A stretch of 64,000 bases of DNA from a virus: IMG/VR virus record IMGVR_UViG_3300020420_000873, positions 1 through 64,000 of that record. The stretch is one strand, 5' to 3'. Positions 50,201 through 57,667 of this stretch are shown here, piece by piece; within the stretch, counting starts at the first letter, position 1; every line of letters starts with the position of its first letter. The translations under genes were made by a program, and so were the position numbers. The notes beneath the pieces were generated by a model. It was not told the DNA's origin. It worked only from the letters and a program-made list of their open reading frames with translations, and did not search any database.

Positions 50201-52147
50201 GAACGTTGCCGATCCACCTCCACCTGAAGCATCATCTGCCATTTCCCAGTTACCAGATGAACTGTTGTATTTTAGAATCTTGTCATTTGCTATACCTGTT
50301 GTGTCAACGTCTGTCAAAGCACCAATACTTGCCGCCGCTATTCTGGCATCTGCTCTCGCATTTGTGAAGTATAAGTTTGTTTGTTCTGGTATGTCTGCTG
50401 TTGATACTTGATCAGCACCTGTACCAAAATCAATCATTGTGTCTTTGATCGAATCTGCCGCAATTGATGTTAAGTATCCTGCCGCACCATGGTCTCCCCA
50501 ACCATATGCTGTATCCCAGTTTGCTTTGCCTAATGCGTTTACCCTAGCATTGACTCTTGCATCTGTATAATATAAGTTTGTGCCTTCTGCTAAATTTGTT
50601 GTTGATTTAGTTGCTAATCTATTATCAAAATCTGTATCTGTATAACCTGCGTTAGTTACCCAAGCATAATCTGAACCATTCCAACTTAATACATAACCTG
50701 CTGTTGGATTTGATTGATTTAAATGTGTGTCTACATCTGAATTTGTGTAACCAGCTGGCATGTTTGTAAGTGCCGAACCATCTACTGCTGGTAGTTTTGC
50801 TGAACCATCTAGCTGTACAATTTTACCTGCACTTGTTCCAACATCAACGTTTAGTGTTGCTGAACCTGATGTTGCACCGCCTGTTAAACCTGTGCCGGCA
50901 ACAACTGCTGTAATGTCTCCTGCACCTGTGCTTGATGGTGCCCAATATGAATTTGCATTATCCCATGCAAGTACTTGTCCATCTGTTGGAGCCGCTGTGT
51001 GTACGTTTGATAAAGCACTTAACTGTGCCGCACTAATACGTCCATCTGCTCTTGCATTTGTGAAATATAAATTTGTACCTTCTGGTAAGTTGGTTGTTGA
51101 TTTTGTTGCCAACCTATTATCAAATGTGGTATTGAAATCTGCTGTTGCTAGTTTTGTTGCAATTGAATTTGTTATTGTTGTTGAAAAGTTTGCATCATCA
51201 CCTAGCGCCGCCGCTAATTCGTTTAATGTATCTAATGCTCCTGGAGCCGAATCAACAAGTGCATCAATTTTTAATTGTGCTCTTGCATCTGCTCTAGCAT
51301 CTGTATAATATAAATTTGTTCCTTCAGCAACGTCTGTTGTATTTAAAACATCAAACTCAACTGCACTTTCACCTGAATTAACTCTTAAGTATTTTCCTGC
51401 GTCACCTGTGAAGTTTGCTGGAGTATCTGATAAGCCAACGAATGTTGCAGAACCACCTCCGCCTCCACCGCTGTTATCTGTACCAACTTCCCAATTTGTT
51501 GTTGATGAATTATATTTTAAAACTGATCCATTTACTGCACCTGAAGTATCTACATCACCAATATTTGCAATTGAATCAATTGCTCCTGCCACTGATGCTC
51601 TACCATAAAAATAATCTGCATAAATGTTTAACCATTTGTATGAGTTTGAACCTAATGAATATGTGCTGTCTGTATCTGGTAAAACGTTAGCATTATTTTT
51701 AACTGTGAACGAATCAATTTCTGCTTTTGAATAAACTGATAGATTTGATCTTGCTGTTGCTAATGATGTTACTGATGCTAAATTATCTGACTTTCTTAAA
51801 AAGTCTGATGCCGCAACACCACCTAATTTACCTGCATCAACATTTGCTGAAACTAGTTGAAAAGTTAAATCGTTTGTGTTTGCTGTTACACTAATACCAC
51901 TTGCCGCATTGGCTATTAATGATTTTAGCTGTAGGTTATCGCCTGATTTTGACGTAAATAAACCAGAACCTGTACCTAGATTTAATGCTGTTGTATCGTT
52001 TGATGCTGTGATTGTAATGTTATTAGCATCTGCTGTTAATGTTACATTTGTACCGCCTACAAGTGATTTAAACTGTAGATCATCACCTACTTTTTGTGCA
52101 AAAATCCCTTGCCCTGTACCTAAATTTGACGCCGTGTTATCAGACAT
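47261..52147 (-). CDS. Giant repetitive tail-fibre protein
   Basis: A 1628-residue protein with at least nine copies of a motif like EGTNLYFTNARADARI, several followed by a companion block with GQVLKWNGSAW. These repeats recur in phage fibre shafts. The N-terminal 60 residues contain two further short repeats (GTGSGLFTSKSGDNLQLKSL). The C terminus (SFGTVTHTWVHLVMGG) is unlike the shaft and probably forms the tip. It should trimerise and bind the host surface. A late promoter precedes it. The repeats could allow length changes by recombination. Confidence 0.88.
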   Translation of the reverse strand: MSDNTASNLGTGQGIFAQKVGDDLQFKSLVGGTNVTLTADANNITITASNDTTALNLGTGSGLFTSKSGDNLQLKSLIANAASGISVTANTNDLTFQLVSANVDAGKLGGVAASDFLRKSDNLASVTSLATARSNLSVYSKAEIDSFTVKNNANVLPDTDSTYSLGSNSYKWLNIYADYFYGRASVAGAIDSIANIGDVDTSGAVNGSVLKYNSSTTNWEVGTDNSGGGGGGSATFVGLSDTPANFTGDAGKYLRVNSGESAVEFDVLNTTDVAEGTNLYYTDARADARAQLKIDALVDSAPGALDTLNELAAALGDDANFSTTITNSIATKLATADFNTTFDNRLATKSTTNLPEGTNLYFTNARADGRISAAQLSALSNVHTAAPTDGQVLAWDNANSYWAPSSTGAGDITAVVAGTGLTGGATSGSATLNVDVGTSAGKIVQLDGSAKLPAVDGSALTNMPAGYTNSDVDTHLNQSNPTAGYVLSWNGSDYAWVTNAGYTDTDFDNRLATKSTTNLAEGTNLYYTDARVNARVNALGKANWDTAYGWGDHGAAGYLTSIAADSIKDTMIDFGTGADQVSTADIPEQTNLYFTNARADARIAAASIGALTDVDTTGIANDKILKYNSSSGNWEMADDASGGGGSATFTGLSDTPANFSGAASRFVKVNAGSNALEFVADPGYLTSVPAQSFASLTGKPTTIAGYGITDAFDNTDFDTRLASKDTGDVSEGSNLYFTNARADARIGAASLTDISDVNTGATSGQVLKWNGSAWAPANDTDTVYSTFNSDFDTRLGTKSTTNLAEGTNLYFTNARADARADARIGASSIDALTDVSTSGVAIGQVLAWDGSAFIPSAAGSGDITRVNITAGTGLTGTQDTTAGDHTQTLNVDVGTTANKILQLDGSAKIPAVDGSQITNISFTPAADSITDTMIDFGTGGGQVNTADIPEVTNLYFTNARADARIAAASINALSDVNTSGVSSGQVLKWSGSAWVPGNDTSPADTDALSEGSTNLYYTDARVQAVSINNVVEDTTPQLGGTLDANGNTIDMGTNVITDTKVGQWDTAYGWGDHGSAGYQTTAGLNGAIDSHLNQSNPTSGYVLSWNGSDYAWVAQSGGGGTPGGSNTQVQFNDGGSFAGDSGFTYNKTTDELTVGSVTTTGSSPNLSAAGNLGITTTASNGNITITPHNTGDIILDGQKWPQADGSANQYLKTNGAGQLSWDSLTTDDVAEGSNEYFTNARAISAVQGTNLNMGSNNITTTGKILYSNVYSAEGDLPNASTYHGMFAHVHGTGAGYFAHGGNWIKLANNSQLANSSNWDTAYGWGNHASAGYLTNITGQSLTSLSNVDAVAASDDGKVLYYDHSSTSFKWKTDATGGGTLNTAGNTGTGSVTLASETLQVLGTSGQINVDAASFALSLSLDPNINSITSIAFEGSTADTNETKLQAVDPTADNTINLPDASGHLPVFATASPAAITDGTNGQALVTNGSGQLSFTTISGGGGTDIQRFKINYATNGQLSSITDKTSGISSVSIDSAAGGDITINFTGYNYPPGSVTLYGYNYSANKYNVTPLNKDITLREIPGGGSSGSPTAFGSFSSMKIKAAEGDAGASRSFGTVTHTWVHLVMGG
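47600..51700 (-). repeat. Tandem coding repeats in the tail fibre
   Basis: Degenerate repeats of about 100-200 bases encoding NLYFTNARADARI-like units, with near-identical DNA cores. These are protein-coding repeats, not CRISPR. Confidence 0.75.
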
Positions 52148-52184
52148 ATTTTATCATACCCTTTACAAATATTTGTATTATATG

Positions 52185-52191
52185 TATTTAT
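52185..52191 (-). promoter_or_regulatory. Late promoter core ATAAATA
   Basis: Thirty-seven bases before the tail-fibre ATG at 52147, on the minus strand. Confidence 0.65.
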
Positions 52192-52204
52192 TATCAAACT
52201 GGAA

Positions 52205-52582
52205 TTAGTGGTTCAAAAGAATTGAAGCAACTGCACCAGCTGAGGCATTAAAAACTAATGCTTTAATATAAACATAGTTGCCAGTAAATGTGTATGCTGT
52301 AGTGCCTGTGTATGTAGTAAATGATTGTGCATTTGATCCATTTAATGGTATTCTAAACCAATCATTTGCTGTAGGTGTTGTTGCTAACGTGGCTTCAAGT
52401 GCAAATGACCCTGTAAATCCACTACCTTTAAAAGCAACTGTATGTAATCCATCAGCAAAACCATAATATGAGTCTGCTGGTATATTCGCTGAAGTTATAC
52501 TTGTTCCTGTATAACTCCATGGCAAGGAAATTGAATTTCCTGCACTATCTTTTGTTAACATTTGTATACTGGTTCTCGACAT
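52205..52582 (-). CDS. Small virion-associated protein
   Basis: A 125-residue protein of mostly beta-strands (MSRTSIQMLTKDSAGNSISL) in the tail gene cluster. Probably a baseplate, neck or fibre-linked structural protein. No closer family is recognised. A late promoter lies eight bases before the ATG. Confidence 0.6.
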   Translation of the reverse strand: MSRTSIQMLTKDSAGNSISLPWSYTGTSITSANIPADSYYGFADGLHTVAFKGSGFTGSFALEATLATTPTANDWFRIPLNGSNAQSFTTYTGTTAYTFTGNYVYIKALVFNASAGAVASILLNH

Positions 52583-52590
52583 AATAAACT

Positions 52591-52597
52591 TATTTAT
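52591..52597 (-). promoter_or_regulatory. Late promoter core ATAAATA
   Basis: GGATAAATAAG, eight bases before the ATG at 52582, and between two tail-region genes. Confidence 0.6.
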
Positions 52598-54453
52598 CCA
52601 AAGGTTATACCACTGTCCACAATAACACCACCTTCTATTGTTATCAAAGCTGATGCATCATTGACTGTTAGTGCGAATGATCTGTCTTCATATTCAAAGC
52701 TGTTTGTTGATCTAACAACAAAATTATATGTGCCACTTGCATTTGAATCAGGAGTACCAGATAATATTCCGCCACTGTTTAAAGACATCGTTCCAGGTAT
52801 ACTGCCAGACTGAATCGCGTGTGAAACAGAATGTAATTGTTCAGTTGCTCCATTTCTAAATGTAGCTGACAAATCAAAACTACCACTCACTTCTTCATTC
52901 AATGGTGCAAGAGAACCACTGGCAGTTGCCCAAGTAATTGTATAATCTTGATATGGTTGATACGCACGATTACGATTAGTTAATCCTGCTCCCCAGTCAG
53001 TGATTGCATTGTCAATGTCTCCATCACCTAGAAGAAATGTTTGTGCCGAAATTTGATTTGCTTTTGTTGTTACTGCACCATATGTTGATGCATCTCTATC
53101 AAAATAACATGCAACTTGACCTGCCACCTGTGGTGACGCCATAGATGTGCCTTGCAATTTTCTCAAATAATATCCAGTTGATCCTATTTGCACTGCTGAA
53201 CCAGAATTAATATATGCACTCTGTATTGCCACCCCTGGTGCCCATATTGTTAATGGTTCACCATAGTTTGAAAAAGATGCTTTTGCTAAACTAGAGTCGT
53301 GTGCTTGTACTGAAATGTCATGCCTTGTTGTTGTGCCTGATTCTATCCAAGCATTTGATGGAGATTGCCCATTGTTGGTTGCTTGAAAATACATTGTTCT
53401 GTTGAAACTTCCGCCCGGAGGTGCACCCGGTGTTCCTGATCTTGGTCCTGTGCCATGAACATTTGGATCATGTGCTGAAGCATCTTCTTTGTAAATTTTT
53501 TCACCACCACCATATCCCATGTCATTGCCACTATCATAAAAATACCAATAACCTGAATTCCATCCTGTTTCAGTAGAATCATAAACTCTTTCATTATCAT
53601 TACCAGCAGATGCAACAACCACTATACCTGCATTGTTCATATTTTTAATCAGTGTGTCGTATGAACTTGATCTTGTCATGTGATATTGACTGCTTGGAAT
53701 ATTACTTGGATCCCATGCCGCTGTAGTAATAAAGTATGATGGATGGTTTGGTGGATAATAAGTTGATGTTGCCCAACTCATGTTTACCACTGTTGGTCTA
53801 CCTGTGCCTTTTGAATTGTGCCACGATGTGATGTATCCCATCGAACTTGCTGAGTATCCATAACTTACACTACCTAAGTTTGTTGTGAAAACATAAATTT
53901 GTGCATCTCTGGCCCATCCTTGTGTTCTACCTGCCACTGTGCCTGCAACATGTGTGCCGTGTCCATTTGAATCTGTGTAAAAACTTGCTCCTTGTGTTCC
54001 ACCCCAATTTATTTGATTTATTCTCGATGATGAATTTGAAGCAAGATCATTAAACTCGGGGTGTCCTACAACAATACCTGTGTCCATTATAACACAATCA
54101 ACATTTGCCCCTGTGTTTGAATATGTAAAGTTTGTTGACAATGTAGTACTGCTCTGTGTCATTTGTGCAAGACCCCAATTATGATGTGATGCATTGTTTG
54201 TCCAGGAAGTGTTTGGATCAATTGTAGCTGTGCCTTGCTCTTTGAATCTTAATTTCTTTTCATACTCTTCACTGTTTGCTCCGGCCACTTTTTCTGATTT
54301 CAACCACTTGTCAAACACATCTCTTGATTCCATTTCTACCCAAATAATTTCAGGAATAGAAGCGTCAGTGATTGTGACTCCATCAGCTTCAAGTTCAATG
54401 ATTAGCTGTTCTTTTGTAATAATATCTAAGTTAGGTACAATTAGTGCTTTCAT
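52594..54453 (-). CDS. Subtilisin-like serine protease with C-terminal Ig-like domain
   Basis: A 619-residue S8 peptidase with the full catalytic triad: D124 (VIMDTG), H165 (GHGTHVAG) and S437 (GTSMASP), and oxyanion N285 (SAGN). Residues 1-90 are a possible propeptide. Residues 500-619 form a putative Ig-type domain (FDLSATF, GILSGTPDSNASGTYNFVVRS). It sits in the tail gene cluster, so it may be a virion enzyme that processes fibres or digests host surface protein. It has no signal peptide. Its leader holds a structured element also seen near 6061. Confidence 0.88.
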   Translation of the reverse strand: MKALIVPNLDIITKEQLIIELEADGVTITDASIPEIIWVEMESRDVFDKWLKSEKVAGANSEEYEKKLRFKEQGTATIDPNTSWTNNASHHNWGLAQMTQSSTTLSTNFTYSNTGANVDCVIMDTGIVVGHPEFNDLASNSSSRINQINWGGTQGASFYTDSNGHGTHVAGTVAGRTQGWARDAQIYVFTTNLGSVSYGYSASSMGYITSWHNSKGTGRPTVVNMSWATSTYYPPNHPSYFITTAAWDPSNIPSSQYHMTRSSSYDTLIKNMNNAGIVVVASAGNDNERVYDSTETGWNSGYWYFYDSGNDMGYGGGEKIYKEDASAHDPNVHGTGPRSGTPGAPPGGSFNRTMYFQATNNGQSPSNAWIESGTTTRHDISVQAHDSSLAKASFSNYGEPLTIWAPGVAIQSAYINSGSAVQIGSTGYYLRKLQGTSMASPQVAGQVACYFDRDASTYGAVTTKANQISAQTFLLGDGDIDNAITDWGAGLTNRNRAYQPYQDYTITWATASGSLAPLNEEVSGSFDLSATFRNGATEQLHSVSHAIQSGSIPGTMSLNSGGILSGTPDSNASGTYNFVVRSTNSFEYEDRSFALTVNDASALITIEGGVIVDSGITFG

Positions 54454-54456
54454 GTG

Positions 54457-54511
54457 TTAATCCTACTATATGACACCTTAAAACAGGATTAAGACGCCAT
54501 TATATAGTAGT
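54457..54511 (-). promoter_or_regulatory. Structured leader of subtilase gene
   Basis: Two inverted repeats overlap: TTAATCCT with AGGATTAA (54457-54464 and 54486-54493) and CTACTATAT with ATATAGTAG (54463-54471 and 54503-54511). They cannot form together, so the leader could switch. The core is repeated near 6061-6086. Confidence 0.5.
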
Positions 54512-54518
54512 ATTTATA
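54512..54518 (-). promoter_or_regulatory. Late promoter core ATAAATA
   Basis: TATAAATAC on the minus strand, upstream of the structured subtilase leader. Confidence 0.65.
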
Positions 54519-54532
54519 AATTAATTCAGTCA

Positions 54533-54563
54533 TAAAAAAAGGGCGACATAAAGCCGCCCTTTT
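54533..54563 (-). terminator. Rho-independent terminator
   Basis: GGGCG/CGCCC stem, loop of about five bases, and seven T residues on the minus strand. It ends the transcript of the gene at 54597. Confidence 0.85.
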
Positions 54564-54596
54564 ATGTATTTTGTATTCTAGCTAATCAATTAATGA

Positions 54597-54905
54597 TTAC
54601 GCTCTTGTTTGATCAAAGTCTGCTAAGATAGTTGTTGCCGCACCTGTTACGCCTAATGCGTTTGATGAATCTGCAACGTATGTAATTGTGCTTTGTAAAG
54701 CAACTTGTACGTTATCTGCTTGATCGTCTGAAGTATAACCATCTACAGCCGCTACTGTGTGACCTTCTGTTTTAAGAGCTTGGATCATAGTAGTTAATTC
54801 TGCACGAGTGATGTTTGTTTTCGCAATGTTAATGATCTGTGTTCTTGGACCTAGACCATTACCGTTATCACCTGTTGGTTTACCTGAAGTTGGACCGAAT
54901 GACAT
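54597..54905 (-). CDS. Small late phage protein
   Basis: A 102-residue protein (MSFGPTSGKPTGDNGNGLGP) with a Gly-rich N terminus and an Ala/Thr-rich, mostly alpha/beta body. The strong AAGGAGAC ribosome site, late promoter, structured leader and dedicated terminator suggest high expression, as for an abundant virion protein. No family is recognised. Confidence 0.68.
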   Translation of the reverse strand: MSFGPTSGKPTGDNGNGLGPRTQIINIAKTNITRAELTTMIQALKTEGHTVAAVDGYTSDDQADNVQVALQSTITYVADSSNALGVTGAATTILADFDQTRA

Positions 54906-54924
54906 AATATTGTCTCCTTAAATT

Positions 54925-54977
54925 TTTTTAAAACTGCAATATGACCCATATTGTTCATATCGCAATCATTACAGTTT
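54925..54977 (-). promoter_or_regulatory. Stem-loop leader of small late gene
   Basis: AAACTG pairs with CAGTTT and ATATGA with TCATAT, forming a long interrupted hairpin between the late promoter and the ribosome site. It may protect the mRNA from decay. Confidence 0.45.
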
Positions 54978-54984
54978 TATTTAT
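54978..54984 (-). promoter_or_regulatory. Late promoter core ATAAATA
   Basis: GGATAAATAAAAC on the minus strand, about 73 bases before the ATG at 54905. Confidence 0.65.
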
Positions 54985-55024
54985 CCTAAAGAGGCCTGTA
55001 TTATGTAATAATATATAGAATTCT

Positions 55025-55477
55025 TTAAATTAAGCCTGAAAAAGTACCTTGTTTATTAATTGTAAGGCACTGATTACGATTTTCTTCTTTTGATTTGTAC
55101 GACACATGAACCCAACCACTTCTTGGATCTTTGCCATTATAAAACTCTAATATGAGTTGGTCGAAGTCTAAATTGTTTTTGATCCATTCAGCTAGATCTC
55201 TATTGCTGATCGTTGGTACTTCAATGTCTGCGGCTTCACCAAAACAATGCTGTGATTTTTTAGAACCACCAATTGCTGTGTTTAATTTTTTACATCTGTA
55301 TCCAGAATTGATCACTGTGGGACCAAATTTATCTCTAACAGGTTGCAATACTTGTTCTGCCAATGTTTGCATTTTTGCAACAATGTCAGGATCTTTTGGT
55401 AAATTATCTATTCCTTTTCTTAATGCTGTTTGACTTTTGCAGAGTTCTGCGAGTGAAAAATTATCAGTGAGTTTCAT
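55025..55477 (-). CDS. M15 peptidase, probable endolysin
   Basis: A 150-residue protein with the zinc ligands of M15A D-Ala-D-Ala peptidases: H77 (SQHCFGEAADIE), D84 and H124 (GWVHVSY), plus the SGYR motif near 58-61. Such enzymes cut peptidoglycan cross-links; T4-type marine phages use them as lysins. No signal peptide, so release would need a holin. The upstream overlapping gene encodes a membrane protein that could be that holin. Confidence 0.88.
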   Translation of the reverse strand: MKLTDNFSLAELCKSQTALRKGIDNLPKDPDIVAKMQTLAEQVLQPVRDKFGPTVINSGYRCKKLNTAIGGSKKSQHCFGEAADIEVPTISNRDLAEWIKNNLDFDQLILEFYNGKDPRSGWVHVSYKSKEENRNQCLTINKQGTFSGLI

Positions 55478-55769
55478 GAACGTGCTCCTTACTATCTAAC
55501 TCATACTTCGATTTAAAGTAATCGTGTGTTACATATGATGCTGTAACAAATCCTGCCGCAAATATTAAAATATAAATTATTGTGTTTTTTATATTCTTTG
55601 CAAAACCACCTTTGCCTTTGTTTTTCTTGTATGCTCTCCACATCCACCAAAAACCTGCAATGGTTAATATAATGCTGATAGCAATTACCCATGGATTGTT
55701 TGCAACTGTGGCGCCTGCGGCACCAAATATCAAGAACAATAATCCGTTAATATAACAGGCTGGACACAT
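55464..55769 (-). CDS. Membrane protein, holin candidate
   Basis: A 101-residue protein with three hydrophobic spans (LLFLIFGAAGATVA, WVIAISIILTIAGFWW, TIIYILIFAAGFVTASYV), an N-terminal CPAC motif and a charged His-rich tail. Overlaps the endolysin gene by 14 bases. Position, size and topology suit a holin or another lysis factor. The CPAC motif, unusual in holins, could instead bind a metal. Confidence 0.5.
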   Translation of the reverse strand: MCPACYINGLLFLIFGAAGATVANNPWVIAISIILTIAGFWWMWRAYKKNKGKGGFAKNIKNTIIYILIFAAGFVTASYVTHDYFKSKYELDSKEHVHETH

Positions 55770-56218
55770 TAGTTTGGCCTATTGCCTAAGTCGGCAATTC
55801 CTTCTTCCATTTCGGCGTATGTTTTGTAACCTGTTTTTACACTATCTTGTTTTGGATAAAATATCTCACAACCATTTTCACCATCTTCTGATACTTCTAT
55901 TCTAACATCACGTTTTGGATATTTTTGTTTAATTTGTTGATAGATATCATCTGCCATCATTTCACATGATCTATAATCAAGTTGAATTGTACCTTTTTCA
56001 TACAAACTTTCCAACCATCTTTTAAATTGTATAAATTCAATATCTCTATCATTATGGAAAACTTCAATAGCAACTTTAAAATGAAAAATATGCCTGTGTG
56101 GATATCCTAAAAATGATACATCATCATCTCCACCTGTTGCTAGATTAGGATCATCAAGTGCCGCTGGATACTTATGTATTCCTTCTTTTCTAAATGTTAC
56201 CCATATTAATTTTTTCAT
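55769..56218 (-). CDS. QueD/PTPS-fold (T-fold) protein
   Basis: A 149-residue protein whose layout matches 6-pyruvoyl-tetrahydropterin synthase/QueD: H15 (GIHKYP) and H41-x-H43 (PHRHIFHFKV) are the three zinc ligands, DIEFIQFKRWLESLY is the following strand-helix and E111 (VSEDGENGC) the pterin-binding glutamate. The catalytic Cys before the HxH is missing and the catalytic His of LDH is Tyr, so activity may differ from QueD. With a DpdA-like gene nearby it hints at deazaguanine chemistry. The TAATG-overlap start was chosen over one five codons earlier. Confidence 0.6.
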   Translation of the reverse strand: MKKLIWVTFRKEGIHKYPAALDDPNLATGGDDDVSFLGYPHRHIFHFKVAIEVFHNDRDIEFIQFKRWLESLYEKGTIQLDYRSCEMMADDIYQQIKQKYPKRDVRIEVSEDGENGCEIFYPKQDSVKTGYKTYAEMEEGIADLGNRPN

Positions 56219-56292
56219 TATGCTACCGTCCATATCATTATTAATGCTATTAATGTTATTCCTACCAAATCATATATCCATTCATTCTTCAT
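56218..56292 (-). CDS. Putative 24-residue membrane peptide
   Basis: Starts MKNEWIYDLVGITLIALIMI and is followed by four more residues, making one transmembrane helix. Its stop overlaps the ATG of the QueD-fold gene (TAATG). The upstream promoter places the transcript start almost at its ATG. Small, but its coupling makes it plausible as a leader peptide. Confidence 0.4.
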   Translation of the reverse strand: MKNEWIYDLVGITLIALIMIWTVA

Positions 56293-56300
56293 ATAATATA

Positions 56301-56328
56301 ATATAATGCCTTATAGTTATTTTGTCAA
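56301..56328 (-). promoter_or_regulatory. Sigma70-like promoter
   Basis: TTGACA (56323-56328), 16 bp spacer, TTATAT (56301-56306). It overlaps the end of the upstream gene and drives the peptide, QueD-fold, membrane and endolysin genes. Confidence 0.55.
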
Positions 56329-56549
56329 TCAAAGTCTGTTCTAACAATGTGCTTTCTTAATGCCCTAACAAGTTCTTCAATTTTATCAATTACAGAAATT
56401 AAACTTTTATCTGTTATATAAGATTGTCTTGAACGTAATTTATCATATTCTTTAAGTGGAATAGTTACTGTACCACCTTCATTTTCATAAGACATATCTT
56501 CGCCATATTCTTTATGATCATCATACATTCTTTTATCTTCTTCTGTCAT
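56325..56549 (-). CDS. Hypothetical charged protein
   Basis: A 74-residue protein with acidic N terminus and basic helical C terminus (MTEEDKRMYDDHKEYGEDMS). ATGA overlap with the upstream gene. Function unknown. Confidence 0.58.
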   Translation of the reverse strand: MTEEDKRMYDDHKEYGEDMSYENEGGTVTIPLKEYDKLRSRQSYITDKSLISVIDKIEELVRALRKHIVRTDFD

Positions 56550-56716
56550 ACACCTCCATTTTTTAGTTTATCTTTTGCTATCAGTTTTTCTTTTTTTAAA
56601 TTTAATAATTCTTCTTTGGTCGACCAATCCCTAGCATGTTTTCTTAATTGTTCTGCTTCATTAACTTTTCTTTTTAGTTCCTTGTGCTTTTGTCTTAGTT
56701 CTTGTGCTGTTACCAT
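56546..56716 (-). CDS. DUF465-like small helical protein
   Basis: A 56-residue protein (starts MVTAQELRQKHKELKRKVNE) resembling DUF465/YdcH proteins: an H-x-x-L helix, then LLNLKKEKLIAKDKL. In bacteria these form short helical hairpins of unknown function. ATG and stop overlap both neighbours, which supports a real gene. Confidence 0.6.
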   Translation of the reverse strand: MVTAQELRQKHKELKRKVNEAEQLRKHARDWSTKEELLNLKKEKLIAKDKLKNGGV

Positions 56717-56886
56717 TTTTCCTCCTTGCCTCTCAAAACATCTAAAACTCTACGTGATCCAATCTTATCTAATTTTTTGTTCACTTTTTCAATTTCTTTG
56801 TTTATCAAAGCCTGTGTTTTTATTAAACCTAATTTTTGACCTAGTAAGGACATTTCTTCAGAATGAATTTCTATTTTACTTTTCAT
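56710..56886 (-). CDS. Small charged helical protein
   Basis: A 58-residue protein (starts MKSKIEIHSEEMSLLGQKLG) with predicted helices and a basic C-terminal part (KIGSRRVLDVLRGKEEKW). Overlaps both neighbours by ATGA- or ATGG-type junctions. No family is recognised. Confidence 0.55.
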   Translation of the reverse strand: MKSKIEIHSEEMSLLGQKLGLIKTQALINKEIEKVNKKLDKIGSRRVLDVLRGKEEKW

Positions 56887-57140
56887 GTTTTCAGTATCAC
56901 TGGATACGATTTTGCTTTTTTAGTTTTTGGTTTTGTTGTTTTCTTTTTTAATAAATCTTTTGCTTTAGGAGCCAGTTTGTTTAATCTAAAAGATAGCATT
57001 TTTCTTGATCCACTAGATGTAACAACAACTGGTTGTCCATTTTCATCTTTTTTAATATCTGTAATTTTAGTTGCAACGTTTCTAAAACGACCAACTTCAA
57101 TAGTGTCGCCAACATTTATTTTTAGTGTCAATGACCTCAT
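56883..57140 (-). CDS. Hypothetical basic phage protein
   Basis: An 85-residue protein with a predicted small beta-barrel (LKINVGDTIEVGRFRNVATKI) like a KOW/Tudor-type fold, and a Lys-rich C terminus. The ATG was chosen for its ATGA overlap with the upstream stop; a longer frame lies upstream. May bind nucleic acid. Confidence 0.55.
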   Translation of the reverse strand: MRSLTLKINVGDTIEVGRFRNVATKITDIKKDENGQPVVVTSSGSRKMLSFRLNKLAPKAKDLLKKKTTKPKTKKAKSYPVILKT

Positions 57141-57661
57141 ACTGGCTTGTCCTTTTTGTACTGATTCCAATCTGTGTAATTGTTTGGCACTTTGATTGTT
57201 TCTATAGTGGTTGACCAAACGCCTGAATTTGTTGCTTCAAAATCTTCATCATCTAATTTTATATTAATTGTGCCTTTTATCTTATCAATGTTAGGAACAA
57301 CAATTGCATAAGTTAAACTGAATCTAGAATTTGAAAGAAAACTTTTAAGTTCTTGTGGCACTGTTACAGGATCAACGTCAACAGTTACATGGAATTTTGC
57401 ATTTAAGCATTCTTTGATTAAATGTATCATTGGTGCTGTCCACTTGTCCTTCCAATTTTTGAAAGAATGATTTGCACCAAAATAAATTTGCTCAACATCG
57501 CCGTGTTTTAAGACTTTGTTGATAAAATGTACTGGTTCTTCTTTTGGAACACCAACTACAAAATATGTCAACATACCATGACATGGTGTTCTTTCTACTT
57601 CTATACCAACAAAGTCTGTAACATTCTCTTTGATCTCTTTATTATCGTATTCTCGCTTCAT
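57137..57661 (-). CDS. Hypothetical phage protein, leaderless
   Basis: A 174-residue alpha/beta protein (MKREYDNKEIKENVTDFVGI) with no confident family. YDNKEIKENVTDFVGIEVERTPCHGMLTYF and LTYAIVVPNIDKIKG look like core strands. I recall similar conserved proteins in T4-type marine phages. The -10 box of its promoter ends seven bases before this ATG, so the transcript should begin at the start codon. Confidence 0.6.
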   Translation of the reverse strand: MKREYDNKEIKENVTDFVGIEVERTPCHGMLTYFVVGVPKEEPVHFINKVLKHGDVEQIYFGANHSFKNWKDKWTAPMIHLIKECLNAKFHVTVDVDPVTVPQELKSFLSNSRFSLTYAIVVPNIDKIKGTINIKLDDEDFEATNSGVWSTTIETIKVPNNYTDWNQYKKDKPV

Positions 57662-57667
57662 TGTACA

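Noticed and set aside
47600-51700. Possible CRISPR array from regular repeats
   Set aside because: Repeats are degenerate and translate in frame as fibre units; no spacer structure or cas genes.
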